Position numbers and translations under genes: made by a program | Source of the DNA: Alteromonas australica | GTDB lineage: Bacteria; Pseudomonadota; Gammaproteobacteria; Enterobacterales; Alteromonadaceae | Assembly (NCBI RefSeq): GCF_000730385.1 | Contig: NZ_CP008849.1 | Span: 434,001 to 498,000, forward strand | DNA: 64,000 nucleotides | Reading direction: 5' to 3' | Part shown: positions 13,136 to 23,050 of the stretch, one piece after another | Position numbering within the stretch: position 1 is the stretch's first letter | Layout: the number at the start of each line of letters is the position of its first letter | The notes under the pieces: generated by a model | Seen by the model: only the letters and a program-made list of their open reading frames with translations | What the model was told of the DNA's origin: nothing | The model's database searches: none

Positions 13136-15348
13136 TCACCACTGACAATCTGAACCTGGGCAATGTCAGTATCCCCTTTAAGTACTTTCAAAATGGCATC
13201 TTGCGCCAAGGTTCGCATACCATCTTTCGCAGCTTGCTGTTTCATCTGCGCGACACTGGCCTCTTTGTAGACTAACGAGCGTAGCTCTGGCGTCATCCCC
13301 AATAGTTCGTGTACACCGGTTCTTCCTTTATAGCCGGTATGGCCACACTCTTCACAGCCATTTGCTCTAAACAAAGAAAGAGACGCGGGAAGCTTGAGTT
13401 CTTCTATAAAGTCATTGCCATATTGACGTTTTATAAAAGCCACGTCACTTTCAGACGCCACGTACTTTTCTTTACACTGCTTACATAAGGTTCGAATAAG
13501 ACGCTGAGCTAATATACCCACACAGGCATCAGAAAAGTTAACAGGGTCTAGGCCTAAATCTAATAACCGCGTAATGGTTTCGGGGGCGGAATTTGTATGC
13601 AGTGTTGACAGAACTAAGTGCCCTGTTAACGACGCTTCTATACCTGCATGGGCGGTTTCTTTATCGCGCATTTCGCCAATAAGAATGATATCGGGGTCTG
13701 CACGAAGGAATGCACGTAATGCGTTTGCAAAGGTAAAGCCAATTTTGGGGCTAACCTGAACCTGCTGTAAACCTGGCTGCGTTATTTCAACGGGGTCTTC
13801 TGCTGTCCATATTTTCTTTTCAGGTGTATTTAAGTAGCCGAGAATGGCATGCAACGTGGTGGTTTTACCGGAACCCGTAGGGCCAACGACCAATAGAATG
13901 CCGTGGGGCTTTTTAATCATGTCTTCTAATCGTGCACGATTGCTGGGGGCTAAATTCATTTTTTCTATTGGCATAGCGCCACCAGAAGCAAGAATACGCA
14001 TAACAACGCCTTCGCCAGCCACCGTGGGAATGGTCGCAACCCGAACTTCCACAAGTTGCCCGTTCATGTTAAAGGCGAGCTTGCCATCTTGAGGCACCCG
14101 TTTTTCTGCGATATTCAGATTAGACATGATTTTAATCCGTGCGATTACCGCATTGTGATGAGAGTTAGGTACTTGGCTCATATCTCGACAAACACCATCT
14201 ACTCGCATTCTCACCCTCGTGGGCGCATTCTTTTCGGGGTCTATGTGAATGTCAGAAGCACTCAAGCGTTTTGCATCATGCAGAATGCGACTTACCAGGC
14301 GAACCACCGCCGGGGCGTCATCAGAAAGTTCGTCAAGATGCTCTTCCTTTTCTTCCGCTGTAGTACCAATCTCATCAAGAATTTCGCTCATTTCTCCAGG
14401 CGTGCCACCGCCAGAACCTTCACCTAAATACTGTAATATTTGACTAGGTAGGCCAACCGCAATGTCGTAACTTTCTATGCCAAGGGCGCTTTCAATTTCC
14501 ATTAATAACGCGGCATTATTCGGCTCAGCCATAAGCACAATTGGGTTGTCTCGTACATCGGCAATAACGGCAACGAAATTTCGCTTTAAATAGGAAAGAT
14601 TAAGCTTACTTTCACCCTCATACCTTTGGTATTTATCCGGGAGATAACCAATATAGGGAACTTGGTAATGTGTCGACAAAGCATTGCCAATTTCCTGGTC
14701 TGCAATACGGTGTTCAGAGCTTAGGCGTTGAATGAGCGTTTTGGTGTCGCTGCTTGTCGCCTCTAACTCAGACAGAACTGCTTTTGACACTAACTGGCGG
14801 TGAATAAGCAAGTCGAAGGGATGGTGAGTGCCGCCAAGTTCGAAGCGAAACTTATCTCCTAATACTAAGGTTAAATCTTGAGCGCGCTTTAAATCAATCT
14901 GGGTAAACCCACCGGCCTTCTTATTAATGATTTGCATGACGCCCATCAGCACACCAGCATTCATGATAGGAATACAAAGGATATTATGGGTCTTAAAGTC
15001 GCTTGTTTTATCAAATTTATCGGCAAAGCGAAGGCGCGGATGAACCGCTTTCAACTCTTGTTGATCGTAAGGGTTGTCAATAAGCAATGGGGTTTGTGAA
15101 AGCGCCACATACCCAGCAATAGACATGGGACTGATGGGGACTTTAATTTCTAGCGTTTCTTTACCGGTTTTAAAACGCGCCACTAAGTCTTGATGTTGGC
15201 GTCGACGCTGGAAGATACTCATACGCTGAGCATTAAACAAATCAAGTATTATCGGCTCTAACAAACTGTATGCGTCTAATAATGACGAATGATTATCAAG
15301 AATGCGTTTTATATTTGCAAAAAGCGGTGGTTGAGGTGCTTCTACCAT
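13132..15348 (-). CDS. GspE/PulE-type secretion ATPase with N-terminal GAF domain
   Basis: The 738-residue protein has three parts. Residues about 15-170 form a GAF-like sensor domain. Residues about 175-310 resemble the MshEN/GspE N-terminal domain. Residues about 335-735 form the hexameric type II/IV secretion ATPase, with Walker A GPTGSGKT at 489-496, Asp box EDPVEI, Walker B ILIGEMRD and His box HLVLSTLHTNSA. A Zn-binding tetracysteine (CKQCKEKY, then CEECG) sits near the C-terminus. Such ATPases power pilus assembly or type II secretion. No pilin, inner-membrane platform or secretin genes lie nearby, so the partner machine is encoded elsewhere or this is an orphan. The GAF domain suggests control by a small ligand. 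It is read towards acnA and shares that gene's terminator. Confidence 0.85.
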   Translation of the reverse strand: MVEAPQPPLFANIKRILDNHSSLLDAYSLLEPIILDLFNAQRMSIFQRRRQHQDLVARFKTGKETLEIKVPISPMSIAGYVALSQTPLLIDNPYDQQELKAVHPRLRFADKFDKTSDFKTHNILCIPIMNAGVLMGVMQIINKKAGGFTQIDLKRAQDLTLVLGDKFRFELGGTHHPFDLLIHRQLVSKAVLSELEATSSDTKTLIQRLSSEHRIADQEIGNALSTHYQVPYIGYLPDKYQRYEGESKLNLSYLKRNFVAVIADVRDNPIVLMAEPNNAALLMEIESALGIESYDIAVGLPSQILQYLGEGSGGGTPGEMSEILDEIGTTAEEKEEHLDELSDDAPAVVRLVSRILHDAKRLSASDIHIDPEKNAPTRVRMRVDGVCRDMSQVPNSHHNAVIARIKIMSNLNIAEKRVPQDGKLAFNMNGQLVEVRVATIPTVAGEGVVMRILASGGAMPIEKMNLAPSNRARLEDMIKKPHGILLVVGPTGSGKTTTLHAILGYLNTPEKKIWTAEDPVEITQPGLQQVQVSPKIGFTFANALRAFLRADPDIILIGEMRDKETAHAGIEASLTGHLVLSTLHTNSAPETITRLLDLGLDPVNFSDACVGILAQRLIRTLCKQCKEKYVASESDVAFIKRQYGNDFIEELKLPASLSLFRANGCEECGHTGYKGRTGVHELLGMTPELRSLVYKEASVAQMKQQAAKDGMRTLAQDAILKVLKGDTDIAQVQIVSGE

Positions 15349-15530
15349 AATTACTGAGCGCGAGCTTAGGGCTGCGGTTTATCCAATTCATTAAATTCCA
15401 TCACACAATATAACGCCGACTCCATTGCTGCAATAGCACTTAAGGCGGGGACACGTGTAAATGCAGAAGAAGGCGTTTATTTGAAAATATGACGTTGTGC
15501 AAAAAAGATGCACAAAAAGCAATCTTGTGG

Positions 15531-15558
15531 TTGCAATGATGGGTGGCTTCTGTATAAT
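15531..15558 (+). promoter_or_regulatory. S10 operon promoter
   Basis: A TTGCAA -35 box (15531-15536) and a perfect TATAAT -10 box (15553-15558) are 16 bases apart. Transcription would start near 15565, about 224 bases before rpsJ, leaving a long leader. Confidence 0.75.
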
Positions 15559-15564
15559 TCGCGC

Positions 15565-16100
<536 letters not shown>

Positions 16101-16118
16101 CAAGAGAGGGTAATAACA

Positions 16119-16757
16119 ATGGCGATTGGTCTAGTCGGTCGTAAAGTGGGTATGACTCGCATCTTCACTGAAGATGGTACGTCTATCCCTGTGACTGTTA
16201 TTGAAGCGACCCCAAACCGTGTTACTCAGTTACGCACTGAAGAAACAGATGGTTATCGCGCTCTTCAGGTTACTACTGGAACTAAGAAAGCTAACCGCGT
16301 CAACAAAGCTGAAGCAGGTCATTTTGCTAAAGCTGGTGTTGAAGCTGGTCGCACTCTAGTTGAGTTTCGCCTGGAAGAAAATGAAGGTGTTGATATTGAA
16401 GTAGGCGGTGAAATCACTGTTGAAATCTTTAACGACACTAAGAAAATTGATGTAACTGGTACATCAAAGGGTAAAGGTTTTGCTGGCGCAATCAAACGTT
16501 GGAACTTCAGTTCACAGCGTATGACTCACGGTAACTCTTTGTCTCACCGCGCACCTGGTTCGATTGGTCAAAACCAATCACCTGGTAAAGTTTTTAAAGG
16601 CAAGAAAATGGCCGGTCAGCTTGGTAACAAGCAAGTGACTACGCAGTCTTTAGAAGTTGTACGTGTAGACGTAGAAAACAGCCTTATCCTTGTTAAAGGT
16701 GCCGTACCTGGCGCAACTGGCGGCGATGTTATCGTTTTGCCAGCTGTTAAAGCGTAA
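16119..16757 (+). CDS. rplC: 50S ribosomal protein L3
   Basis: L3 is 212 residues here against 209 in E. coli. It starts [20 protein letters not shown] and carries the family signature [16 protein letters not shown] near residue 150. It is an early assembly protein that binds 23S domain VI and reaches towards the peptidyl-transferase centre. It starts 18 bases after rpsJ, with AGAGGG upstream, in one transcript with the rest of the S10 operon. Confidence 0.98.
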   Translation: MAIGLVGRKVGMTRIFTEDGTSIPVTVIEATPNRVTQLRTEETDGYRALQVTTGTKKANRVNKAEAGHFAKAGVEAGRTLVEFRLEENEGVDIEVGGEITVEIFNDTKKIDVTGTSKGKGFAGAIKRWNFSSQRMTHGNSLSHRAPGSIGQNQSPGKVFKGKKMAGQLGNKQVTTQSLEVVRVDVENSLILVKGAVPGATGGDVIVLPAVKA

Positions 16758-16775
16758 CGTCTGGGGAGTGAACTG

Positions 16776-17381
16776 ATGGAATTAACATTGAAAGATGCGC
16801 AAAGCGCTCTTGAAGTATCCGAAGCGACCTTTGGACGTGAATTCAACGAAGCCCTGGTACACCAGGTCGTTGTAGCTTACGGTGCAGGTGCTCGTCAGGG
16901 TACAAAGGCGCAGAAAACTCGCGCTGAAGTACGTGGTGGTGGTAAGAAGCCATGGCGTCAAAAAGGCACAGGTCGTGCTCGTGCCGGTACTATCCGCAGC
17001 CCAATTTGGGTTGGTGGTGGCCGTGCATTCGCTGCTAAGCCTCGTGACTTTGATCAAAAAGTTAACAAGAAAATGTATCGCGGTGCAATTAAGAGCATCT
17101 TGTCTGAACTTATTCGTCAAGACCGTTTGGTTGTTGTTGAGAAGTTTGGTGTTGACGCACCTAAGACAAAAGCACTTATTTCAGCACTGAACGAATATGA
17201 ACTAAATGATGTTCTTATCGTTACTCCTGAAGTTGATGAAAACTTGTTCCTAGCGGCACGCAACTTGTACAAAGTTGACGTACGTGACGTAGCAGGCATC
17301 GACCCAGTGAGCTTGATTGCATTTGAAAAAGTGCTAATCACTGCTGATGCGGTTAAACAACTTGAGGAGGCGTTAGCATGA
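16776..17381 (+). CDS. rplD: 50S ribosomal protein L4
   Basis: L4 has 201 residues, the E. coli length. The exposed loop is rich in basic and Gly residues ([18 protein letters not shown] near residues 62-80) and in the ribosome reaches the exit tunnel. In E. coli, L4 is also the repressor of its own operon, acting on the S10 leader; the hairpin plus T run upstream of rpsJ fits that. Its last four bases overlap the rplW start (ATGA), so the two are translationally coupled. Confidence 0.98.
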   Translation: MELTLKDAQSALEVSEATFGREFNEALVHQVVVAYGAGARQGTKAQKTRAEVRGGGKKPWRQKGTGRARAGTIRSPIWVGGGRAFAAKPRDFDQKVNKKMYRGAIKSILSELIRQDRLVVVEKFGVDAPKTKALISALNEYELNDVLIVTPEVDENLFLAARNLYKVDVRDVAGIDPVSLIAFEKVLITADAVKQLEEALA

Positions 17382-17677
17382 AAGAAGAACGTCTACTGAA
17401 GGTGCTAGTAGCACCGCACGTTTCAGAAAAGTCTACTATGGCTGCTGAAGCGAATAACACAGTTGTATTTAAAGTAGCGAAAGACGCGAACAAAGCTGAA
17501 ATCAAAGCAGCAGTTGAAAAACTGTTTGAAGTTGAGGTTGAAGGTGTTCGTACTGTGAACGTTAAGGGTAAAACCAAGCGTCACGGCATGTCATTCGGTA
17601 AACGCAGCGACTGGAAAAAGGCCTACGTGGTTCTTAAAGAAGGTCAGGACATCGACTTTGTCGGTGGCGCTGAGTAA
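17378..17677 (+). CDS. rplW: 50S ribosomal protein L23
   Basis: L23 has 99 residues. The conserved start of the fold is [19 protein letters not shown] and the extended loop is [21 protein letters not shown]. It lies at the tunnel exit and docks trigger factor and signal recognition particle. Its start overlaps the end of rplD by four bases, with AGGAGG just upstream inside rplD. Confidence 0.98.
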   Translation: MKEERLLKVLVAPHVSEKSTMAAEANNTVVFKVAKDANKAEIKAAVEKLFEVEVEGVRTVNVKGKTKRHGMSFGKRSDWKKAYVVLKEGQDIDFVGGAE

Positions 17678-17691
17678 GAAGGGGATTAGAA

Positions 17692-18516
17692 ATGCCATTA
17701 TTGAAAGCTAAGCCAACTTCTGCCGGTCGTCGTCACGTTGTTCAGGTTACTAACCCTGACCTGCACAAAGGTGCACCGTACGCACCTTTGCTTGAAAAGA
17801 ACAGCAAATCTGGCGGTCGTAACAACAATGGTCGTATTACCACTCGTCACATTGGTGGTGGTCATAAGCAACACTACCGTGTAATCGACTTTAAACGCAA
17901 CAAAGACGGCATTCCAGCTAAAGTTGAGCGTTTAGAATATGATCCAAACCGTTCTGCAAACATTGCTCTAGTATTGTACGCAGATGGTGAACGTCGTTAC
18001 ATTCTGGCTCCTAAAGGTATGAAAGCAGGTGATGCTATCCAGTCTGGTTCGGGTGCTCCGATCAAGTCTGGCAACACACTACCTATGCGTAACATTCCTG
18101 TAGGTACTGTTGTACACGCCATTGAAATGAAGCCTGGTAAGGGTGCACAAATTGCACGCTCTGCTGGCGCTTACGCTCAGATACTAGCACGTGATGGAAA
18201 CTACGTTACCTTACGTCTACGTTCTGGCGAAATGCGTAAAGTTCTATCTGATTGCCGCGCCACCATTGGTGAAGTAGGTAATGCAGAACACATGCTTCGT
18301 TCACTAGGTAAAGCTGGTGCAACTCGCTGGCGTGGTATCCGTCCTACCGTTCGTGGTGTTGCCATGAACCCGGTTGATCACCCACACGGTGGTGGTGAAG
18401 GACGTACGTCAGGTGGTCGTCACCCAGTAACTCCTTGGGGTGTTCCTACCAAAGGTAAGAAAACCCGAAGCAACAAGCGTACTGATAAGCTTATCGTACG
18501 TCGTCGAAACAAGTAA
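17692..18516 (+). CDS. rplB: 50S ribosomal protein L2
   Basis: L2 has 274 residues against 273 in E. coli. The signature [18 protein letters not shown] is near residue 223, including the His needed near the peptidyl-transferase centre. The tail is basic, as usual. L2 is a primary 23S-binding protein that joins the subunits. It follows rplW by 14 bases, with a GGGGATTAG site before ATG. Confidence 0.98.
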   Translation: MPLLKAKPTSAGRRHVVQVTNPDLHKGAPYAPLLEKNSKSGGRNNNGRITTRHIGGGHKQHYRVIDFKRNKDGIPAKVERLEYDPNRSANIALVLYADGERRYILAPKGMKAGDAIQSGSGAPIKSGNTLPMRNIPVGTVVHAIEMKPGKGAQIARSAGAYAQILARDGNYVTLRLRSGEMRKVLSDCRATIGEVGNAEHMLRSLGKAGATRWRGIRPTVRGVAMNPVDHPHGGGEGRTSGGRHPVTPWGVPTKGKKTRSNKRTDKLIVRRRNK

Positions 18517-18531
18517 TAGCGAGGATTCACC

Positions 18532-18807
18532 ATGCCACGTTCTCTCAAGAAAGGTCCATTTATTGACCTTCACTTGCTGAAGAAGGTAGAGGCTGCAGTG
18601 GAAAAGAACGAACGTAAACCAATTAAAACTTGGTCTCGTCGTTCTATGATCATCCCAGATATGATTGGGTTGACCATTGCGGTCCATAACGGTCGCCAAC
18701 ATGTACCTGTCATTATTAGTGACGAAATGGTCGGCCACAAGTTGGGCGAATTTGCGCCAACGCGTACTTACCGCGGCCATGTCGCGGACAAGAAAGCTAA
18801 ACGTTAA
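18532..18807 (+). CDS. rpsS: 30S ribosomal protein S19
   Basis: S19 has 91 residues, starts [19 protein letters not shown] and ends with the family block [13 protein letters not shown]. It forms a complex with S13 in the 30S head and contacts 16S helix 42. It is spaced 15 bases after rplB, with GAGGA upstream of the start. Confidence 0.98.
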
Positions 18808-18818
18808 GGGGTAGGAAG

Positions 18819-19151
18819 ATGGAAGCATTAGCTAAACACCGTTTTGCCCGCACGTCGGCTCAAAAAGCACGCTTGGTTGCGGATCAAATTCGCGGTTTAC
18901 ACGTTGAGAAAGCTTTAGAAGTTCTTGCGTACAGCCCGAAGAAAAGCGCAGCGCTAGTAAAGAAAGTTTTGGAATCTGCAATTGCAAACGCAGAGCACAA
19001 CGAAGGCGCGGATATCGACGAGCTAGTCGTTGCCAAAGTTTTTGTTGACGAAGGTCCAACTATGAAGCGTATCAAGCCACGTGCTAAAGGCCGTGCTGAT
19101 CGTATCTTTAAGCGCAGCAGTCACATCACTGTGGTTGTAGCGGATAACTAG
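18819..19151 (+). CDS. rplV: 50S ribosomal protein L22
   Basis: L22 has 110 residues, the E. coli length. It starts [20 protein letters not shown]. The C-terminal hairpin [20 protein letters not shown] reaches the exit tunnel, where family members affect macrolide sensitivity. It follows rpsS after 11 bases, with GGGGTAGGAAG upstream. Confidence 0.98.
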
Positions 19152-19160
19152 GAGTAGATA

Positions 19161-19865
19161 ATGGGACAGAAGGTACATCCTACAGGTATACGCCTGGGTA
19201 TCAGCAAACCATGGACTTCTACCTGGTACGCTAATACTGCAGATTATGCAGATAACCTGTATAACGATCATCAGGTACGTCAGTATCTGACTAAGCAACT
19301 TAAGAACGCTTCACTTTCTAAAATCGTGATCGAGCGTCCTGCTAAGAGCATCCGTGTGACTATTCACACTGCTCGTCCAGGCGTAGTAATCGGTAAGAAA
19401 GGTGAAGACGTAGAGAAGTTGCGTAATCACGTATCTAAGCTAGCCGGCGTGCCAGCTCAGATCAATATCGCTGAAGTACGTAAGCCAGAGCTAGATGGTC
19501 AGTTAGTCGCTGACAGCATCTCTAGCCAGCTAGAGCGTCGTGTTATGTTCCGTCGTGCTATGAAGCGCGCAGTACAAAACGCAATGCGTCTAGGCGCGAA
19601 AGGTATCAAAGTTGAAGTTAGCGGTCGTTTAGGCGGAGCAGAAATTGCACGTTCTGAATGGTACCGTGAAGGTCGCGTTCCTCTGCACACTTTCCGTGCG
19701 GACATCGATTACGCAACCTCAGAAGCTGCAACTACCTACGGTATCATCGGCGTTAAAGTATGGATCTTCAAAGGTGAGGTTCTAGGTGGACTACCTACAA
19801 CTCAAGAGCAAGCACCAGCTGCTCAACCTAAGAAGAAAGGCCGCAACGCTAAGCGAGAGGGCTAA
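19161..19865 (+). CDS. rpsC: 30S ribosomal protein S3
   Basis: S3 has 234 residues. It starts [18 protein letters not shown], has the KH RNA-binding core ([13 protein letters not shown] near residue 75) and the C-terminal S3 domain, and ends in a Lys/Arg tail rich in Ala and Gln. It lines the mRNA entry channel and helps unwind mRNA. It is nine bases downstream of rplV, with GGAG upstream. Confidence 0.98.
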   Translation: MGQKVHPTGIRLGISKPWTSTWYANTADYADNLYNDHQVRQYLTKQLKNASLSKIVIERPAKSIRVTIHTARPGVVIGKKGEDVEKLRNHVSKLAGVPAQINIAEVRKPELDGQLVADSISSQLERRVMFRRAMKRAVQNAMRLGAKGIKVEVSGRLGGAEIARSEWYREGRVPLHTFRADIDYATSEAATTYGIIGVKVWIFKGEVLGGLPTTQEQAPAAQPKKKGRNAKREG

Positions 19866-19867
19866 TC

Positions 19868-20278
19868 ATGTTACAACCAAAACGCATGAAGTTCCGTAAG
19901 ATGCACAAAGGCCGCAACCGCGGCTATGCTGCAGGAAGCACTGTAGCCTTTGGTACTTACGGCCTTAAAGCGACTGGCCGCGGTCGAATGACTGCGCGTC
20001 AAATCGAAGCAGCGCGTCGTGCTATGACTCGTCACGTTAAGCGTCAAGGTAAAATTTGGATTCGAGTTTTTCCTGACAAACCAATTACTGAGAAGCCTCT
20101 TGAAGTGCGTCAAGGTAAAGGTAAAGGTAACGTTGAGTACTGGGTATGCCAAATTCAGCCTGGTCGTGTTTTATACGAGATGGAAGGTGTTCCTGAGTCT
20201 CTTGCACGCGAAGCGTTTGAATTGGCAGCGGCTAAACTGCCATTTAAAACAACCTTTGTAACTCGGACGGTGATGTAA
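19868..20278 (+). CDS. rplP: 50S ribosomal protein L16
   Basis: L16 has 136 residues, the E. coli length. It starts [19 protein letters not shown] and carries the signature [15 protein letters not shown]. It organises tRNA binding at the A site and is a late assembly protein. The start is two bases after the rpsC stop, and the end overlaps the rpmC start by one base (TAATG). Confidence 0.98.
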   Translation: MLQPKRMKFRKMHKGRNRGYAAGSTVAFGTYGLKATGRGRMTARQIEAARRAMTRHVKRQGKIWIRVFPDKPITEKPLEVRQGKGKGNVEYWVCQIQPGRVLYEMEGVPESLAREAFELAAAKLPFKTTFVTRTVM

Positions 20279-20469
20279 TGAAAGCGACTGAACTGAAAGA
20301 CAAAAGCGTAGAAGAGCTGAACGCAGAGTTGATTAACCTGCTACGCGAACAGTTCAACCTGCGCATGCAGCACACAACCGGTCAGCTTGAAAAAACTGAT
20401 CAGTTGAGAAAAGTACGTCGTAACATCGCGCGTGTTAAAACCATTCTGACTCAAAAGGCTGATGCGTAA
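20278..20469 (+). CDS. rpmC: 50S ribosomal protein L29
   Basis: L29 is a 63-residue, all-helical protein ([20 protein letters not shown], then the conserved [22 protein letters not shown]). It lies next to L23 at the tunnel exit. Its start overlaps the rplP stop and its stop overlaps the rpsQ start (TAATG both times), which indicates translational coupling. Confidence 0.98.
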   Translation: MKATELKDKSVEELNAELINLLREQFNLRMQHTTGQLEKTDQLRKVRRNIARVKTILTQKADA

Positions 20470-20726
20470 TGACTGAGCAAAAAATTCGTACAGTTCAAGG
20501 TCGTGTGGTTAGCAACAAAATGGATAAAACCATTACTGTTGTTGTTGAACGTTTTGTTAAGCACCCTATCTACGGGAAGTTCATCAAGCGTTCTACTAAG
20601 CTTCACGCCCACGACGAAAGCAACGTGTGCAACAAAGGTGACGTAGTAACTATTCGTGAATGTCGCCCATTGTCTAAGAGCAAAACTTGGACTCTAGTTG
20701 ACGTTGTTGAAAAAGCTGGCGTTTAA
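20469..20726 (+). CDS. rpsQ: 30S ribosomal protein S17
   Basis: S17 has 85 residues, an OB-fold 16S-binding protein. It shows the conserved [20 protein letters not shown] and [18 protein letters not shown] blocks. It is the last gene of the S10 operon. In E. coli the spc operon (rplN onward) follows at once; here a strong terminator and an unrelated convergent gene follow, so spc is elsewhere in this genome. Confidence 0.98.
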   Translation: MTEQKIRTVQGRVVSNKMDKTITVVVERFVKHPIYGKFIKRSTKLHAHDESNVCNKGDVVTIRECRPLSKSKTWTLVDVVEKAGV

Positions 20727-20749
20727 TCGCTAACTTTTCAAAAAGTCTT

Positions 20750-20779
20750 AAAAAGCCGCTCTATTGAGCGGCTTTTTTT
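20750..20779. terminator. Terminator of the S10 operon, shared with the convergent glycosyltransferase
   Basis: A 6-bp GC stem (GCCGCT 20755-20760, AGCGGC 20767-20772) has A before it and seven T after it. The stop codon of the convergent glycosyltransferase (20778-20780) lies within the T run, so one hairpin serves both genes. Confidence 0.9.
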
Positions 20780-21872
20780 ATGCATTTTTCTCGCAGACCT
20801 GTTTATATAATGCAAGGTATCGTCTTGCCATTTCCTGAGGGCTAAATTCACTTTTAATATGTTGGAAAAGTCGCTCCCCTAATTGTGTAGTAAGTTCCTC
20901 GTCATTTAATAATCTTTCAATGGCTGCGCTCATGCCGTTAATATCGCCAGGCGACACCATTAAGCCGGTTTCTTCATGATGAATAATTTCTGGTATACCA
21001 CCCACTGGACAGGCAATGACGGCGCGTTTAGCAGCGCCCGCTTGCAATAAAATAACGCCTAGACCCTCTGCGTAGGCTGGATGTAATACTATGTCTACGC
21101 AAGGCAATATTTTTGCTACTTTCTGAGTAAAGCCACACAGTTTCACATGCTCAGTTAACCGCATCTTTTCTATCAGTGCCAGATAGCTTTCTTGCAACTT
21201 GCCTTTTCCGAATAGTAAACAGGTGACGTCAGGGTGGGTCTGCACCACTTTTTTCATGGCCAAAACGATATCGGCTTGCCCTTTTCGAGAAATAAGCTGC
21301 GCAAAATTAGCCACCACCTTATGATGCTTTGGTATCGCAAAGCGCTCGTGCAGCCACTCTCTATCGGCGTAGTGGTGAAATTCACTTAAATCTACGCTTG
21401 AGTGAATAACAGGTTGATATTGAACATTATCACAATGCTGTTTGACCACCTCATGCACACCGTGGGATATACTCGCTACCGCGGCATATTTTCCATACTT
21501 GTACTTAGCAAACTTTGATTCCGTATTATCTACGCGCCGGGTGCAAATTGCCGGTATCTTAGTGAATTTCGTTAGTAGCGCGCCCCAAACATCCGCGCCT
21601 CTTCGACTGTGTATATGGATCAAGTCAGGTTTTACCGAGCGACAAATACGCATCATTTTACCCAGCGCGAAGAGGTCTGTTTCACCGTGGTAGGCAATAG
21701 TATGCAACTGGCATTTTGAAAGCGGAGCGATGCTAATTTCGCTATTTACCGGGCACAGCAAATGATTCTCGATGTCGTGGCTATCAGCTAAAGCATTAAG
21801 TAAATAGGTAACTTGTTTGGCTCCTCCGTAGAGGTGTCTGCCGAGTTCAATGTGCAATACGCGTAAGGTCAC
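20778..21872 (-). CDS. GT4-family glycosyltransferase (likely LPS/surface sugar)
   Basis: The 364-residue protein has the two-Rossmann GT-B fold of family GT4. The N-terminal acceptor side starts RVLHIELGRHLYGGAKQV. The C-terminal donor side has the E-x7-E type motif (AEGLGVILLQAGAAKRAVIAC near 270-290) and GGIPEIIHHEETGLMV. It transfers a nucleotide-activated sugar in the cytoplasm; the sugar is unknown. It overlaps the GT9 gene upstream by four bases, and the divergent neighbour is waaA, so a role in lipopolysaccharide core assembly is inferred. It ends inside the S10 terminator. Confidence 0.82.
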   Translation of the reverse strand: MTLRVLHIELGRHLYGGAKQVTYLLNALADSHDIENHLLCPVNSEISIAPLSKCQLHTIAYHGETDLFALGKMMRICRSVKPDLIHIHSRRGADVWGALLTKFTKIPAICTRRVDNTESKFAKYKYGKYAAVASISHGVHEVVKQHCDNVQYQPVIHSSVDLSEFHHYADREWLHERFAIPKHHKVVANFAQLISRKGQADIVLAMKKVVQTHPDVTCLLFGKGKLQESYLALIEKMRLTEHVKLCGFTQKVAKILPCVDIVLHPAYAEGLGVILLQAGAAKRAVIACPVGGIPEIIHHEETGLMVSPGDINGMSAAIERLLNDEELTTQLGERLFQHIKSEFSPQEMARRYLALYKQVCEKNA

Positions 21873-22903
21873 AGATACTTCCTAATGATAGCAGTGATGT
21901 CTTCAGGGGATATTTCCCACATACAATCGTAAGTGCCTGCACAGATAGGCTTTCGTTTACAGGGAGCGCAAGACAAATCTTTATAGATAACATGGGTGTC
22001 TGGGTTATCGGTTTTTGTATATGGGCAGGTTGAACCAAACATGGCAATGGTGGGTTTGTTGTATGCCGTCCCCATATGGGTAAGGCCAGTATCAACGCCA
22101 ACCACAAGTGCACTGTGGGCAACCAAGGCAATTGACTCCGCCAAACTCGCATGACCCGCCAGTGTATGTACATTGTCTGCGGTGAACGAGAAGGCTTGGG
22201 CATCACACTCATCACCTGGCCCGCCCAGAATAACCATAGGCCAAGGCGTCATTTTTCTTATCTCTTTTATTAACCTTTGCCAATGCCCAACAGGCCAGTG
22301 TTTTTGTGGGCGTGTGGTAAAGGGCGCAAGTACGATATAAGGCTGAGTGACATTAAGTACGCCGAGTTTCGCGAGGGCGTCATTATCAACGGCCTGACTC
22401 ACTTGCATATCTAAAGCGTAATGCGAAGCGCCAATAAAGGTAGCGAGTGCGCGGTACTCGCTGCTTATTTCATTGGATACAGGCTTTTGTATTGGGTCAG
22501 TTAACAACACATGGCTGTGTTCTTTACTGATAAAGCCAATGCGTTTTTCGGCGCCACTTAACCAAGCGAGAAAGGCACTTTTGAGTAGACCCTGTGCATC
22601 AATAGCATGAGTAAAGCCGTGTGACTTGAGTGTCTGACGAAAATGTAAGATGGCTTTTAATAAGGAGAAGTAGCGCTTTTTCTTTGCTAAGTTGCGCCAC
22701 TCGTTTTTTGGCCAGCTTATCACGTCATCGACTTGTGAGTGATGACGCATCATTTCAGCGTATGCTGGCTCAACCAGCCATGTCACTTTCGCATTTGGCA
22801 TAACGTGTTTTATGCTTGACGGCAGTCCTGAAGCCATGACAATGTCGCCTATTGCGCTTAGCCTTATGAGCAATACGTTGGGCGTAGGTGAAGTTGACGG
22901 CAT
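21869..22903 (-). CDS. GT9-family heptosyltransferase-like glycosyltransferase
   Basis: The 344-residue protein matches glycosyltransferase family 9 (WaaC/WaaF type). It starts with LLIRLSAIGDIVMASGLP, and near residue 265 carries the donor-site motif GVDTGLTHMGTAYNKPTIAMFGST (seen here as GVDTGLTHMG and PTIAMFGST). The C-terminus has a cluster of four Cys (CAPC, then CAGTYDC), common in part of the family. It likely adds heptose to lipid A-Kdo, next to the gene for the Kdo transferase WaaA. Whether it is heptosyltransferase I or another GT9 enzyme cannot be settled here. It is the first gene of a two-gene minus-strand unit. Confidence 0.83.
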   Translation of the reverse strand: MPSTSPTPNVLLIRLSAIGDIVMASGLPSSIKHVMPNAKVTWLVEPAYAEMMRHHSQVDDVISWPKNEWRNLAKKKRYFSLLKAILHFRQTLKSHGFTHAIDAQGLLKSAFLAWLSGAEKRIGFISKEHSHVLLTDPIQKPVSNEISSEYRALATFIGASHYALDMQVSQAVDNDALAKLGVLNVTQPYIVLAPFTTRPQKHWPVGHWQRLIKEIRKMTPWPMVILGGPGDECDAQAFSFTADNVHTLAGHASLAESIALVAHSALVVGVDTGLTHMGTAYNKPTIAMFGSTCPYTKTDNPDTHVIYKDLSCAPCKRKPICAGTYDCMWEISPEDITAIIRKYL

Positions 22904-23050
22904 AATACTTCGAAGTAGTTTAGAATATCCTTTTAGCTAATCATAAATTCGCGACACTTTAATGACGTTGTGATTTAGCTTCATATATTTGACGTTTCAG
23001 GCAGGTAGAGTCATCTACACAGTCGCCTTTCATTTGAGTAAACATGGGTC

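Noticed and set aside
15349..15530. Additional gene in the gap upstream of the S10 promoter
   Set aside because: No frame with a start and ribosome site; AT-rich promoter-like sequence only.
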